This document shows positions 47,169 through 55,880 of a stretch of DNA of 64,000 nucleotides, piece after piece. Position 1 is the first letter of the stretch. The number at the start of each line of letters is the position of its first letter. Location of the stretch: positions 186,001 to 250,000 of the forward strand of contig WMBV01000003.1 in assembly GCA_017745595.1 (NCBI GenBank), written 5' to 3'. This stretch comes from Bordetella petrii (GTDB taxonomy: Bacteria > Pseudomonadota > Gammaproteobacteria > Burkholderiales > Burkholderiaceae_B). A program made the translations under genes and the position numbers. A model generated the notes under the pieces. The model made no database searches, had not been told where the DNA came from, and saw nothing but the letters and a program-made list of their open reading frames with translations.

Positions 47169-47262
47169 AGGTGTCCGACTCCCGCAGGGTGTCGGACACC
47201 GATGTGTGTCCAGGCCATTCCAGCCCCTGCGGTGTCCGACACCCCGCGGGAGTCAGACACCT
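47169..47262. repeat. REP-like inverted pair with CCGAC/GTCGG arms
   Basis: Unit 47169-47200 has arms GGTGTCCGAC/GTCGGACACC, where both sides changed and pairing is kept. The inverted unit 47231-47262 has GGTGTCCGAC/GTCAGACACC, changed on one side only. The spacer is 30 nt. Confidence 0.92.
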
Positions 47263-47285
47263 GGAGGCACTTGGATTGTTCGCCC

Positions 47286-48485
47286 TTACAGCAGGTCGCA
47301 CCGCACGGTGATGGGGTGGCTGCACAGCGCCGCCATGACGGTATCGCTGACCGGCCCGTCGACGTCGGTGATCACGTACCCGATCTGGCCGCGCGTCTGC
47401 AGGCTTTGGCTGACGATGTTCAGGCCCTGTTCGGCCAGCAGGTTGTCCAGCGTGCCCAGCGCCCCGGGGGCATTGCGGTGTACGTGCAGGATGCGCGCCT
47501 CGCCGGCCGGTTCCAGGTAGGGCAGTTCGGGAAAGTTGACCGCGCTTTTGGTGGTGCCGGCCTGCAGGAACCGCACCAGTTTTTCGGCCACTTCGCGACC
47601 GATGTTGGCCTGCGATTCTTGCGTGCTGCCGCCGATGTGCGGCGTGAGCAGCACGTTGGGCAGGCCGATCAGCGGGCTGGCGAGCGGTTCGTCGACGCTT
47701 TTGGGTTCGGTCGGGAACACGTCGAGCGCGGCGCCCGCCAGGTGGCCCGAGGCCAGCGCGGCGTGCAGCGCCGCGATGTCGACCACCGTGCCGCGCGAGG
47801 CGTTGATGAGAATGGAGCCCGGCTTCATGCGGGCCAGCGTTTCGGCATTGATGATGTTCTCGGTGCTTTTGCCGCCCGGCACGTGCAATGTGACCACGTC
47901 GGCCTGTTCCAGCAGATCGTTCAGCGAGCCGGCCGCGCGGGCGTTGCCCAGCGGCAGCTTGGCTTCCACGTCGAAGAACACCACCCGCATGCCGATGCTT
48001 TCGGCCAGGGTGCTGATCTGCGAGCCGATATTGCCGTAGCCGACGATGCCCAGCGTTTTGCCGCGCGTTTCGAAGGCGCCGTTGGCCGACTTGTCCCAGT
48101 GGCCCTGGTGCACGCGGGCGTTTTTTTCGGGAATGCGGCGCAGCAGCAGGATGGCTTCGCCCAGCACCAGTTCGGCCACCGAGCGCGTATTGGAAAACGG
48201 CGCATTGAACACCGGCACGCCGCGCTGCATGGCGCCGTTCAGGTCGACCTGGTTGGTGCCGATGCAGAAGCAGCCCACCACCCGCAGGTCGGGCGCGGCC
48301 GCCAACGCCTCGGCATCGAGGTGGGTGCGCGAACGGATGCCCGCCACCTGCGCATCGCGCAGGGCCGCGTGCAGTTCGGCGGGCGGCAGGGCGCCCGCGT
48401 GCGTGACGATATCGGTGTAGCCGGCGGCGGCGAAGACGTCGCGCGCGCTGGGATGGATATTTTCGAACAGGACGATCTGGGCCAT
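47286..48485 (-). CDS. serA: D-3-phosphoglycerate dehydrogenase
   Basis: SerA starts serine synthesis by oxidising 3-phosphoglycerate with NAD. The 399-residue product has GCFCIGTNQVDL, the nucleotide loop GIVGYGNIGSQIS, NASRGTVVDI, the catalytic His in LTPHIGGSTQESQ, and a C-terminal ACT domain (from about residue 325) for serine feedback. The length and layout match the E. coli type. Confidence 0.95.
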   Translation of the reverse strand: MAQIVLFENIHPSARDVFAAAGYTDIVTHAGALPPAELHAALRDAQVAGIRSRTHLDAEALAAAPDLRVVGCFCIGTNQVDLNGAMQRGVPVFNAPFSNTRSVAELVLGEAILLLRRIPEKNARVHQGHWDKSANGAFETRGKTLGIVGYGNIGSQISTLAESIGMRVVFFDVEAKLPLGNARAAGSLNDLLEQADVVTLHVPGGKSTENIINAETLARMKPGSILINASRGTVVDIAALHAALASGHLAGAALDVFPTEPKSVDEPLASPLIGLPNVLLTPHIGGSTQESQANIGREVAEKLVRFLQAGTTKSAVNFPELPYLEPAGEARILHVHRNAPGALGTLDNLLAEQGLNIVSQSLQTRGQIGYVITDVDGPVSDTVMAALCSHPITVRCDLL

Positions 48486-48578
48486 GGGTGCGACAGCGGG
48501 AAAGTGAAAGGAAGCAATTCCCTATTGTGGCGCAGTTTGCCGGGCGCGTGCCCAGAGGCCATTTGGCCGGTGGGGCGA

Positions 48579-49877
48579 TCAGGCCGCCACGATCCGCTCG
48601 GCCGGGAAGTGCAGGGCGAAGACGCTGCCCTTGCCGGCCTCGCTGGTGATCAGCAATTCGGCATCATGGCGGATGGCGATGTGCTTGGTGATGGCCAGCC
48701 CCAGGCCGGTGCCGCCGGCGGCGCGCGAACGGCCGCGGTCGACGCGGTAGAAGCGCTCGGTCAGGCGCGGCAGGTGCAGCGCCGGGATGCCGATGCCGGT
48801 GTCCTGCACGCTGAAGCGCGCGCCGCCGTCGGGCTCGCCCTGCCAGCGCACTGTGATCGTGCCGCCGTCGGGCGTGTAGCGCACGGCGTTGGTCAGCAGG
48901 TTCGACATCGCCGAGGCCAGCTCGGTTTCGGCGCCCAGCACGTCCAGCGATTCATCGACGTGCCACACAAACCGATGGCGCCCGGCCGACAGGGCCTCGA
49001 TCTGCTGGCGCGCCTTTTGCAGCAGGGCCGGCAAGTCGACGGCGTGCGGATCCGAGCCGGGCGAGGACTCGAGCGTGGACAGCGTCAGCAGGTCTTCCAC
49101 GATGGCCTGCATGCGGCGCGCCTGCTCGTGCATCATGCCCATGTATTGTTCGCGCTGCTCGTTGTCCAGCGCCTCGGGCGGCATGTCGCGCAGCGTTTCC
49201 AGAAAGCCCGCCAGCACGGTCAGCGGCGTGCGCAGCTCGTGCGAGACGTTGGCCACGAAATCGCGCCGCGTGGTCTCGAGCTTTTCGATCTGCGTCACGT
49301 CGCGCGAGATCAGCAGGCGGCGATTGCTGGCGTAGGCGGCCAGGTGCATCATCATGACGCGTTCCTGGCCACCGTGGGCCAGGCGCACCAGGATCGGCTC
49401 GGGCCAGTCGTCGCGGTGCGCGTAGGCCACGAATTCGGGCGCGCGCAGCAGGTTCAGCAGGTTATGGCCGCGGTCGGCGGGCAGGGTCAGGTTCAGGTGG
49501 TGGCGCGCCACCCGGTTGCACCATTCGATCTGGAAGTCTTCATTCAGCGTGACCACGCCGTCGGGCAGGGCCTGCGCGGCCGCCAGCATGCCCTGCATGG
49601 TGGCGCGGGTTTCCGCCAGTTCGCGGGCGCGCGCCCGGGTGTAGCGGTACAGCGGGGCCAGGATGTCGTCCCAGGGGCCCACCGAAGCCGGCGGCGCGGT
49701 CTCGGGATGATGCGCCCAGTACGACACCGCGCGCAGCCGCCAGCTGCGCCAGAACAGCATGAACAGCAGGGCCGTGCAGAACACCACCCAGCCGGCGGGA
49801 TCGCCCGCCAGCCATTGCATGAACAGCGCCAGGACAGCCCACAGGGCGACAAGAAATAACGTACGCAGCCAGATCAT
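48579..49877 (-). CDS. phoR: Phosphate-regulon sensor kinase PhoR
   Basis: This 432-residue histidine kinase has two N-terminal membrane helices (about residues 5-22 and 28-43), a PAS domain (about 100-200), the phospho-acceptor His213 in NVSHELRTPLTVLAGF, and a HATPase with NLLTNAVRYTP, DTGIGIP and GGTGLGLAITKHI. It senses phosphate through PstSCAB/PhoU, which are not in the window. It lies 12 bp after phoB. Confidence 0.94.
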   Translation of the reverse strand: MIWLRTLFLVALWAVLALFMQWLAGDPAGWVVFCTALLFMLFWRSWRLRAVSYWAHHPETAPPASVGPWDDILAPLYRYTRARARELAETRATMQGMLAAAQALPDGVVTLNEDFQIEWCNRVARHHLNLTLPADRGHNLLNLLRAPEFVAYAHRDDWPEPILVRLAHGGQERVMMMHLAAYASNRRLLISRDVTQIEKLETTRRDFVANVSHELRTPLTVLAGFLETLRDMPPEALDNEQREQYMGMMHEQARRMQAIVEDLLTLSTLESSPGSDPHAVDLPALLQKARQQIEALSAGRHRFVWHVDESLDVLGAETELASAMSNLLTNAVRYTPDGGTITVRWQGEPDGGARFSVQDTGIGIPALHLPRLTERFYRVDRGRSRAAGGTGLGLAITKHIAIRHDAELLITSEAGKGSVFALHFPAERIVAA

Positions 49878-49889
49878 CGTGGCGGTGTT

Positions 49890-50588
49890 TTACCGTACAG
49901 GGACCTGTGCGGTAAACCGGTATCCGCTGCCGCGCACGGTTTCCACGTGCGCGTCGTGGCCGGTGGGTTCCAGCGCCTTGCGCAGGCGGCGGATATGTAC
50001 GTCGACCGTGCGTTCTTCCACGAAGACGTGGTCGCCCCACACCTGGTCCAGCAACTGCGAGCGCGAGAACACCCGCTCGGGGTGGGTCATGAAGAAATGC
50101 AGCAGGCGGAATTCGGTGGGGCCGATCGACAGCGACTGTTCGTTGCCCGACAGGCGGTGCGTGACCGGATCGAGCTTCAGGCCGCCGACGTCGATGATGT
50201 CGTCGGTCAGTTGCGGCGCGCGCCGCCGCAGCACCGCCTTGATGCGCGCCATCAGTTCCTTGGGCGAGAAAGGCTTGGTGATGTAGTCGTCGGCGCCGGC
50301 CTCCAGGCCGTCGACCTTGTCCTGCTCGGCGCCCTTGGCGGTCAGCATGATCACCGGCACGGCCCGGGTGCGCTCGTCGTCGCGCAGCTTGCGCGCCAGG
50401 CTCAGCCCCGACGTGCCGGGCAGCATCCAGTCGAGCAGGATCAGGTCGGGCAGTTCGGCGCGGATCAGGGTCTGCGCCTGTTCCGCGTCGAAAGCGCGCA
50501 GAACCTTATGGCCGGCGAACGACAGGTTGACGGCAATGAGTTCCTGGATAGCGGGTTCGTCTTCGACGACAAGAATGGTGCTGGACAT
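49890..50588 (-). CDS. phoB: Phosphate-regulon response regulator PhoB
   Basis: This 232-residue OmpR-type regulator has the phosphorylated Asp53 (LILLDWMLPG), Thr in VIMLTAKG, Lys in ITKPFSPKEL, and a winged-helix domain ending HVETVRGSGYRFT. The start at 50588 gives the family N-terminus (STILVVEDEPAIQEL). Its 5' region contains one arm of the large inverted repeat (stem edge 129 nt upstream of the ATG). Confidence 0.95.
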   Translation of the reverse strand: MSSTILVVEDEPAIQELIAVNLSFAGHKVLRAFDAEQAQTLIRAELPDLILLDWMLPGTSGLSLARKLRDDERTRAVPVIMLTAKGAEQDKVDGLEAGADDYITKPFSPKELMARIKAVLRRRAPQLTDDIIDVGGLKLDPVTHRLSGNEQSLSIGPTEFRLLHFFMTHPERVFSRSQLLDQVWGDHVFVEERTVDVHIRRLRKALEPTGHDAHVETVRGSGYRFTAQVPVR

Positions 50589-50716
50589 AGAGTAAGAGGC
50601 TGGCAGTGGGCGCCGGGGGGCGGCGCGAACATTGCGATAGTATGGCCGGAATATTTCAGGTATGTGACTTGAGGCGGGTTGGGTTGTGATTTGCTGGGGG
50701 TGTGGTTCTTCTGGCG

Positions 50717-50989
50717 TCGGTGTGTGGGGGGCGAGCCGGCCGGGCTTCACGGTGCCGTCCGGGCGCCCCGCGCGCCCGGGCCCGGCCCCGAGGCGCCCGG
50801 CCGGCTCGCCCCCCACACACCGACTCGCGATGCCCGCATGCCCCGCGAAGCCGGGGCGGCCCGGGTTCTTGCTTTCTTTTGCCGCCTTCTAGAAGAGAAA
50901 AACATCTTGCAGGGCCGCCACGCCCCGGCGCCCTGCGCGCCGGGGCGTGGCATTCGTGGCCGGGCAGGCGACGGATGCTTCTTCGAGGT
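50717..50989 (-). other. Structured element, phoB-side copy
   Basis: Hairpin I has a perfect 29-bp stem (50717-50745 with 50795-50823) around most of the core (50743-50797). Hairpin II is short (about 50840-50857, GCCCCG/CGGGGC). Hairpin III has a perfect 15-bp stem with a CCTGC loop (50917-50951). Strand is given in the direction of phoB. Transcription of this copy is not shown by the sequence. Confidence 0.6.
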
Positions 50990-51066
50990 CGGGGCAGGAT
51001 GTGTTCGTTATGGGCAGATGGTTGCCGTCGCACAAGATCGTCGAACAATCGCAACACGTCACTCGA

Positions 51067-51339
51067 ACCTCGGGCACGCCCCTTGCAGCGCGCCGCCCGA
51101 ATGGTCCGCCGCGCCGCGCAGGGCGGCACGGCGGGCCGGCCCTGTACTTTTTTCTTTTACCGGCGGGCTGCCCGCAAGTATGCAAGAACTCCGCCGCCGC
51201 CAGCGGCAGCGGAATCCAGCGCTACTGCGAGTCGAGGCGGGGGTGGGGAAGCGCCGCGGCGCCTCGGGGCCGGGTCCGGGCGCGCGGGGCGCCCGGACGG
51301 CACCGTGAAGCCAAGGCGCTTCTCCGCCCCCGCCTCGAC
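51067..51339 (+). other. Structured element, ubiE-side copy
   Basis: Hairpin I has a 25-bp stem (51231-51255 with 51315-51339) around the core (51258-51312); its two non-Watson-Crick pairs are G.U in a plus-strand transcript. Hairpin III has a 12-bp stem with one mismatch and a GCAGG loop (51106-51134), the complement of the other copy's loop. The stem sequences differ from the phoB-side copy. The copy ends 109 nt before the ubiE ATG. Confidence 0.6.
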
Positions 51340-51447
51340 GTCCAGAAGAAAGAATTCCACGACGCAAAAAAACGGAAAACACCCTCGCAGCCAACGCGAC
51401 CGCAAGCCCGATCGGCTACCATTCCCCCATATCCCCGGGATTCCACT

Positions 51448-52218
51448 ATGCAACAAACCCCAACTCCCCCTTCCGACTCGGCCTCGTCCACCACGCATTT
51501 CGGCTTCCAGTCTGTCCCCGAAACCGAAAAGGCCCGCAAAGTGGCCGAGGTGTTTCATTCGGTGGCGTCGCGCTACGACATCATGAACGACCTGATGTCG
51601 GGCGGGCTGCATCGGGTCTGGAAGGCCTTTACCATCGGGCGCGCCGCGATCCGGCCCGGCATGAAAGTGCTGGACATCGCCGGCGGCACCGGCGACCTGG
51701 CGCGGGCCTTCGCGCGCCGCGCCGGGCCCACCGGCGAAGTCTGGCTGACCGACATCAACGATTCCATGCTGCGCGTGGGGCGCGACCGCCTGACCGACGA
51801 CGGCCTGCTGCTGCCCACCGCCGTGTGCGACGCCGAACGCCTGCCGTTCCCGTCGGGCTACTTCGACCGTGTCAGCGTGGCCTTCGGCCTGCGCAACATG
51901 ACCCACAAAGACCGGGCCCTGGCCGAGATGACGCGGGTGCTCAAGCCGGGCGGCAAGCTGCTGGTGCTGGAATTCTCGCGCGTGGCCAAGCCGCTGGCGC
52001 CCGTGTATGACTGGTATTCCTTCAATATCCTGCCCTGGCTGGGCAAGAAGGTGGCGCAAGACGAAGCCAGCTACCGCTACCTGGCCGAATCCATCCGCAT
52101 GCATCCCGACCAGGACACCCTGGCCGACATGATGCGTACCGCCGGCCTCGAGCGCGTGCAGTATTTCAATCTGACCGCCGGCGTGGTCGCCCTGCACGAA
52201 GGCGTGCGGCTGGCCTGA
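51448..52218 (+). CDS. ubiE: Ubiquinone/menaquinone C-methyltransferase
   Basis: UbiE C-methylates the quinone ring with SAM. The 256-residue product has [37 protein letters not shown], the SAM loop [15 protein letters not shown] and [16 protein letters not shown]. Its N-terminal 15 residues are Pro/Ser-rich. It begins a run of ubiquinone genes (ubiE, ubiJ-like, ubiB). The structured inverted repeat lies upstream. Confidence 0.95.
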   Translation: MQQTPTPPSDSASSTTHFGFQSVPETEKARKVAEVFHSVASRYDIMNDLMSGGLHRVWKAFTIGRAAIRPGMKVLDIAGGTGDLARAFARRAGPTGEVWLTDINDSMLRVGRDRLTDDGLLLPTAVCDAERLPFPSGYFDRVSVAFGLRNMTHKDRALAEMTRVLKPGGKLLVLEFSRVAKPLAPVYDWYSFNILPWLGKKVAQDEASYRYLAESIRMHPDQDTLADMMRTAGLERVQYFNLTAGVVALHEGVRLA

Positions 52219-52373
52219 ATGCCCGTTGCAGGGAACTTGTCGCCCGTTGGCTTGTCCGTTATTCTTCGGGTATTCAGTTTTCTGTAAGCTAACCTGATCA
52301 GAACAACGTGCCGGCCGCCCCGCGGCCCGGCCGCGCCCCTTGCGGGGGGCCATGCGCTAAGGAGTCACGCAAT

Positions 52374-53360
52374 ATGTCCCGTTCCGGATTCACCCGGTTG
52401 CTCGCCGCGGCCCTCATCGCCGTTGCCGGCACTGCCATGCTGGCTGTGTCGTTCGACGCCGAGGCCCGCCGCATGGGCGGCGGCAGCAGCTTCGGCCGCC
52501 AGTCCAGCAACATCACCCAGCAGCGCCAGGCCACCACGCCGCCGTCTGCCACCACCACCACCCGTTCCACGGCTCCGGCCGCGGCCGCGGGTACGGCCGC
52601 CGCCGGCACCGCCGCCAAGAGCGGCATGTCGCGCTGGCTGGGCCCCATCGCCGGCATCGCCGCCGGCCTGGGCATCGCCGCCCTGCTGTCGCACCTGGGC
52701 CTGTCGGGCGCCTTCGCCGAATTCCTGTCCAGCATGCTGCTGATCGGGCTGGTGGTCTTCGCCATCATGTTCATCGTGCGCCGCCTGCGCGGCGCCGGCC
52801 CGCGCCACGCCACCCAGGGCGCCTACGGCGCCCACGCGGCCCGCCAAGACGACGCCGGCCAGGGCCAGCAGCAGCCGCTGTGGCGCCAGTCGTCGGCGCC
52901 CGCCGCCGCTCCGGCCGCCCCCGCCGCGCCTGCCGCCGCCGCGGTGCCCGCCGCGGGCGACGACGGCAACTGGTACATCCCCGGCGATTTCAACAGCACC
53001 GAGTTCCTGAAAAAGGCCAAAGAGCAGTTCGTGCAAATCCAGGCCATCTGGGACAGCGGCGACACCGAACGCCTGCGCGAATTCCTTACCGATGACCTCA
53101 TCGCCGAACTGAAGCAGCAACTGGCCGAACGCGGCGCCGCGCCCAACAGCACCGAAGTGGTGCTGCTCAACGCCGAACTGCTGGGCATCGAAACCGTATC
53201 CGACGGCCACCTGGCCAGCGTGCGCTTCTCGGGCATGCTGCGCGAGGCTCCCGGCACCGAAGCCTTCCGCTTCGAAGAAGTCTGGAACCTGTACAAGCCG
53301 CAGCAGGGCGGCTGGCTGCTGGCCGGCATCCAGCAGATTCCGGTCGAATACGCCAGCTGA
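52374..53360 (+). CDS. Tim44-like domain membrane protein
   Basis: This 328-residue protein has an N-terminal signal or anchor (LLAAALIAVAGTAMLAVSFDAEA), a Thr/Ala-rich linker, a hydrophobic pair of segments (about residues 88-140), an Ala/Pro-rich stretch and a C-terminal Tim44 domain from about 200 (FLKKAKEQFVQIQAIWDSGDTERLREFLTDDLIAEL). The mitochondrial domain binds membranes; the bacterial role is unknown. An AAGGAG site marks the start. Its position between ubiE and ubiJ is typical for this lineage and hints at a link to quinone synthesis or lipid binding. Confidence 0.88.
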   Translation: MSRSGFTRLLAAALIAVAGTAMLAVSFDAEARRMGGGSSFGRQSSNITQQRQATTPPSATTTTRSTAPAAAAGTAAAGTAAKSGMSRWLGPIAGIAAGLGIAALLSHLGLSGAFAEFLSSMLLIGLVVFAIMFIVRRLRGAGPRHATQGAYGAHAARQDDAGQGQQQPLWRQSSAPAAAPAAPAAPAAAAVPAAGDDGNWYIPGDFNSTEFLKKAKEQFVQIQAIWDSGDTERLREFLTDDLIAELKQQLAERGAAPNSTEVVLLNAELLGIETVSDGHLASVRFSGMLREAPGTEAFRFEEVWNLYKPQQGGWLLAGIQQIPVEYAS

Positions 53361-53503
53361 CCGTTCCCGGGCGCCCATGCGGCGCCCGGCTTCGGTCCGG
53401 CCTGCCGCCCCGAAGGCGGGGCAGGCGTGCGCCCGACCCGGTAAACTCCGGGTTTGTCCGTTAAATCGGCCGGGCCTTCGGCAGGCCGGCCTGCCTTGCA
53501 TCG

Positions 53504-54142
53504 ATGCTGCCCTTTTCCGTATTGCCCACCCCGCCGCGCCTTGCTGTGCGCGCGCTGAATGCCTTGCTGGCACGCGAAGCGTGGGCCCGCGAGCGCCTGG
53601 CGCGCCACGCCGGCAAAACGGTGCGCTTCGCGCTGGGCGGCTTCGCGGCCGGCCTGGCCATCAATAGCGAAGGGTATGCCGACCTGGCCGATTCGGCGGT
53701 GGTGCCCGATGTCACCCTGACCATCGATCCGGCCAAATTCAACCCGCTGCGCCTGCTGCCGGGGCAAGAAAAACCCGATGTGGCCGAAGCCACCCATATA
53801 GCCGGCGATGCCGCGCTGGCGCGCGTGGTGGCCGACCTAGCCGCCCAACTGCGCTGGGACCCGGAAGACGACCTGGCGCGCGTGGTGGGCGACATTCCCG
53901 CGGCGCGCCTGGCCGCCGGCGCGCGCGCGGCCAGCCAGGGCGTGCGTTCCGCCGCCACCAGCCTGGGCCGCAATGTGTCCGAATACCTGGCCGAAGAACG
54001 CGGCGTGCTGGCCGGCTCGCCGCTGCTGGGCCAGTGGCACCTGGACCTGGCCGACCTCGGCCAGCGCGGCGACGCCGTGGCGCGCCGCGCGTCCGACCTG
54101 GATGCGCGGCTGGCCCGCCTGACTCGACAGCGGGGCGCCTGA
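53504..54142 (+). CDS. ubiJ: UbiJ-like SCP2-domain ubiquinone accessory factor
   Basis: This 212-residue protein has an N-terminal SCP2 lipid-binding fold (residues 10-110: [54 protein letters not shown]) and a C-terminal helical part with [30 protein letters not shown]. UbiJ scaffolds the soluble Ubi hydroxylase complex with UbiK in E. coli. The ubiE-ubiJ-ubiB order supports it. It is only 4 bp from ubiB. Confidence 0.85.
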   Translation: MLPFSVLPTPPRLAVRALNALLAREAWARERLARHAGKTVRFALGGFAAGLAINSEGYADLADSAVVPDVTLTIDPAKFNPLRLLPGQEKPDVAEATHIAGDAALARVVADLAAQLRWDPEDDLARVVGDIPAARLAAGARAASQGVRSAATSLGRNVSEYLAEERGVLAGSPLLGQWHLDLADLGQRGDAVARRASDLDARLARLTRQRGA

Positions 54143-54146
54143 ATCC

Positions 54147-55700
54147 ATGCCCAGCTTCCTGCGTGTCCTACGCATCATGTATGTGGCGTTCCGGTTCGGC
54201 CTGGACGACCTGGTGCTGTCCAGCCTGAACCATCCGCTGGCCAGCGGGCTGCGCTGGCTGATCCGCCTGGGCATGCGGCCGCGCGCGCCGCGCGGGCTGC
54301 GCCTGCGGCGCGCCCTGGAATCCCTGGGCCCAATTTTCGTCAAGTTCGGCCAGGTGCTGTCCACCCGCCGCGACCTCATCCCCGCCGATATCGCCGACGA
54401 ACTGGCGCTGCTGCAAGACCGCGTGCCGCCGTTCCCGTCGGCCCAGGCCGCGGCCAGCATCGAGGCCGCGCTGGGCGCGCCGCCCGCCCGGTTGTTCGCG
54501 CAGTTCGACGTCGATCCGGTGGCCTCGGCGTCGATCGCCCAGGTGCACTTCGCGGTGCTGCACGATGGCCGCGAAGTGGCCGTGAAGGTGCTGCGCCCCG
54601 GCATGCGGCAAGCCATCGAACGCGACCTGTCGCTGCTGCGCATCGTGGCGCGCATCGTCGAACGTACCGGCCCCGATGGCCGCCGCCTGAAGCCGCGCGA
54701 AGTGGTGGCCGAATTCGACAACTACCTGCACGACGAACTCGACCTGGTGCGCGAGGCCTCGAATTGCAGCCAGCTGCGGCGCAATTTCGATGCGGCATCG
54801 GGGCGCGGCGAGATGCTGATCGTGCCCGAGGTCATCTGGGAATACACCGCGTCCACCGTGTTCACCATGCAGCGCATGTACGGCATTCCGGTGGGCCAGG
54901 TCGACCGCCTGCGCGCCGCGGGCATCGACATCCCCACGCTGGCGCGCAGCGGCGTCGACATCTTCTTTACCCAGGTGTTTTCCGACGGCTTCTTCCATGC
55001 CGACATGCATCCGGGTAACATCTATGTATCCGACCGGCCCGAAACCCTGGGGCGCTATATTGCGCTGGATTTCGGCATCGTGGGCTCGCTGTCCGAGTTC
55101 GACAAGAACTACCTGGCGCAGAATTTCCTGGCGTTCTTCCATCGCGACTACCGGCGGGTGGCCCAACTGCACATCGAGTCGGGCTGGGTGCCGGCCGACA
55201 CGCGCGAAGAAGCGCTGGAAGGCGCGGTGCGCGCGGTATGCGAACCCTATTTCGACCGGCCGCTGGCCGAGATCTCTCTAGGCCAGGTGCTGCTGCGGCT
55301 GTTCCAGACCTCGCGCCGCTTCAACGTCGAGATCCAGCCGCAGCTGGTGCTGCTGCAGAAAACCCTGCTCAACGTCGAAGGGCTGGGGCGCCAGCTGGAC
55401 CCCAATCTAGACCTCTGGAAAACGGCCAAGCCGTACCTGGAAAACTGGATGCGCCAGCGCATGGGCCTGGATGGCCTGCGCAAATCGCTGGCCAAAGAAG
55501 CCACGCAATGGTCGCAGATACTGCCGGCCTTGCCGCGGCTGATGCACGAGCAGCTCAGCCGGCCCGATGTGGGGCCGGCCGTGCTGCTTGAAATGACCCG
55601 CCTGCGCCGGACGCAGGAACAGGGCAATCGCCTGCTGGCCGCCTTGGCGGCCGTGCTGGCGGTGGCGGTGGGGGTGGCCCTGTGGGCATTGACCCGTTGA
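54147..55700 (+). CDS. ubiB: Ubiquinone biosynthesis ATPase/kinase-like UbiB
   Basis: UbiB is an ABC1/ADCK-family membrane ATPase needed for ubiquinone synthesis. The 517-residue product has [14 protein letters not shown] (KxGQ motif), the Ala-rich loop [18 protein letters not shown] with the Lys, [14 protein letters not shown] and [10 protein letters not shown]. One C-terminal transmembrane helix (about 495-515) anchors it. Confidence 0.95.
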   Translation: MPSFLRVLRIMYVAFRFGLDDLVLSSLNHPLASGLRWLIRLGMRPRAPRGLRLRRALESLGPIFVKFGQVLSTRRDLIPADIADELALLQDRVPPFPSAQAAASIEAALGAPPARLFAQFDVDPVASASIAQVHFAVLHDGREVAVKVLRPGMRQAIERDLSLLRIVARIVERTGPDGRRLKPREVVAEFDNYLHDELDLVREASNCSQLRRNFDAASGRGEMLIVPEVIWEYTASTVFTMQRMYGIPVGQVDRLRAAGIDIPTLARSGVDIFFTQVFSDGFFHADMHPGNIYVSDRPETLGRYIALDFGIVGSLSEFDKNYLAQNFLAFFHRDYRRVAQLHIESGWVPADTREEALEGAVRAVCEPYFDRPLAEISLGQVLLRLFQTSRRFNVEIQPQLVLLQKTLLNVEGLGRQLDPNLDLWKTAKPYLENWMRQRMGLDGLRKSLAKEATQWSQILPALPRLMHEQLSRPDVGPAVLLEMTRLRRTQEQGNRLLAALAAVLAVAVGVALWALTR

Positions 55701-55880
55701 GCCGCTGACCCACCGGCTGGCCGGGCCGCCGTGTCATGAATTCGTCATTGAACGGTCATGACACTTTCGCGCGGCGCGGCGATAAATAACCCTGCGCGAC
55801 TGCGTGCAAGGTCCGAGCCGTGACCGTACGGCATTTCTTTGAAGTTTTACAGCCCCACGCGGGACCAACAAGGGCACACC

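Larger units (their letters stand above)
50717..51339. repeat. 623-bp imperfect inverted repeat with two 273-nt structured arms
   Basis: The arms 50717-50989 and 51067-51339 align end to end in opposite orientation with only one- or two-base shifts. They share islands: a 55-bp core with one mismatch, CGACTCGC, GTTCTTGC, AGAAAAA, AGGGCCG, CCCTGCGCG, CATTCG and CGAGGT. Between islands the sequence differs, but each arm still folds into matching hairpins. The central 77 bp (50990-51066) has weaker symmetry. Confidence 0.85.
50589..51447. other. 859-bp phoB-ubiE divergent gap holding a giant inverted repeat
   Basis: No credible gene lies here; open frames on both strands are by-products of high GC. 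50589-50716 and 51340-51447 are the immediate leaders of phoB and ubiE. The 623 bp between them form an imperfect inverted repeat (see next entries). Confidence 0.75.

Noticed and set aside
50679-51308. Overlapping open frames on both strands in the phoB-ubiE gap
   Set aside because: They run through the inverted repeat, are Pro/Ala/Arg/Gly low-complexity, and have no start context; the region is better explained as non-coding structure.
53367-53389. A perfect 9-bp hairpin (CCGGGCGCC/GGCGCCCGG) after the Tim44-like gene
   Set aside because: It has no U-tract, and similar chance GC hairpins are common at this base composition, so it is not called a terminator.
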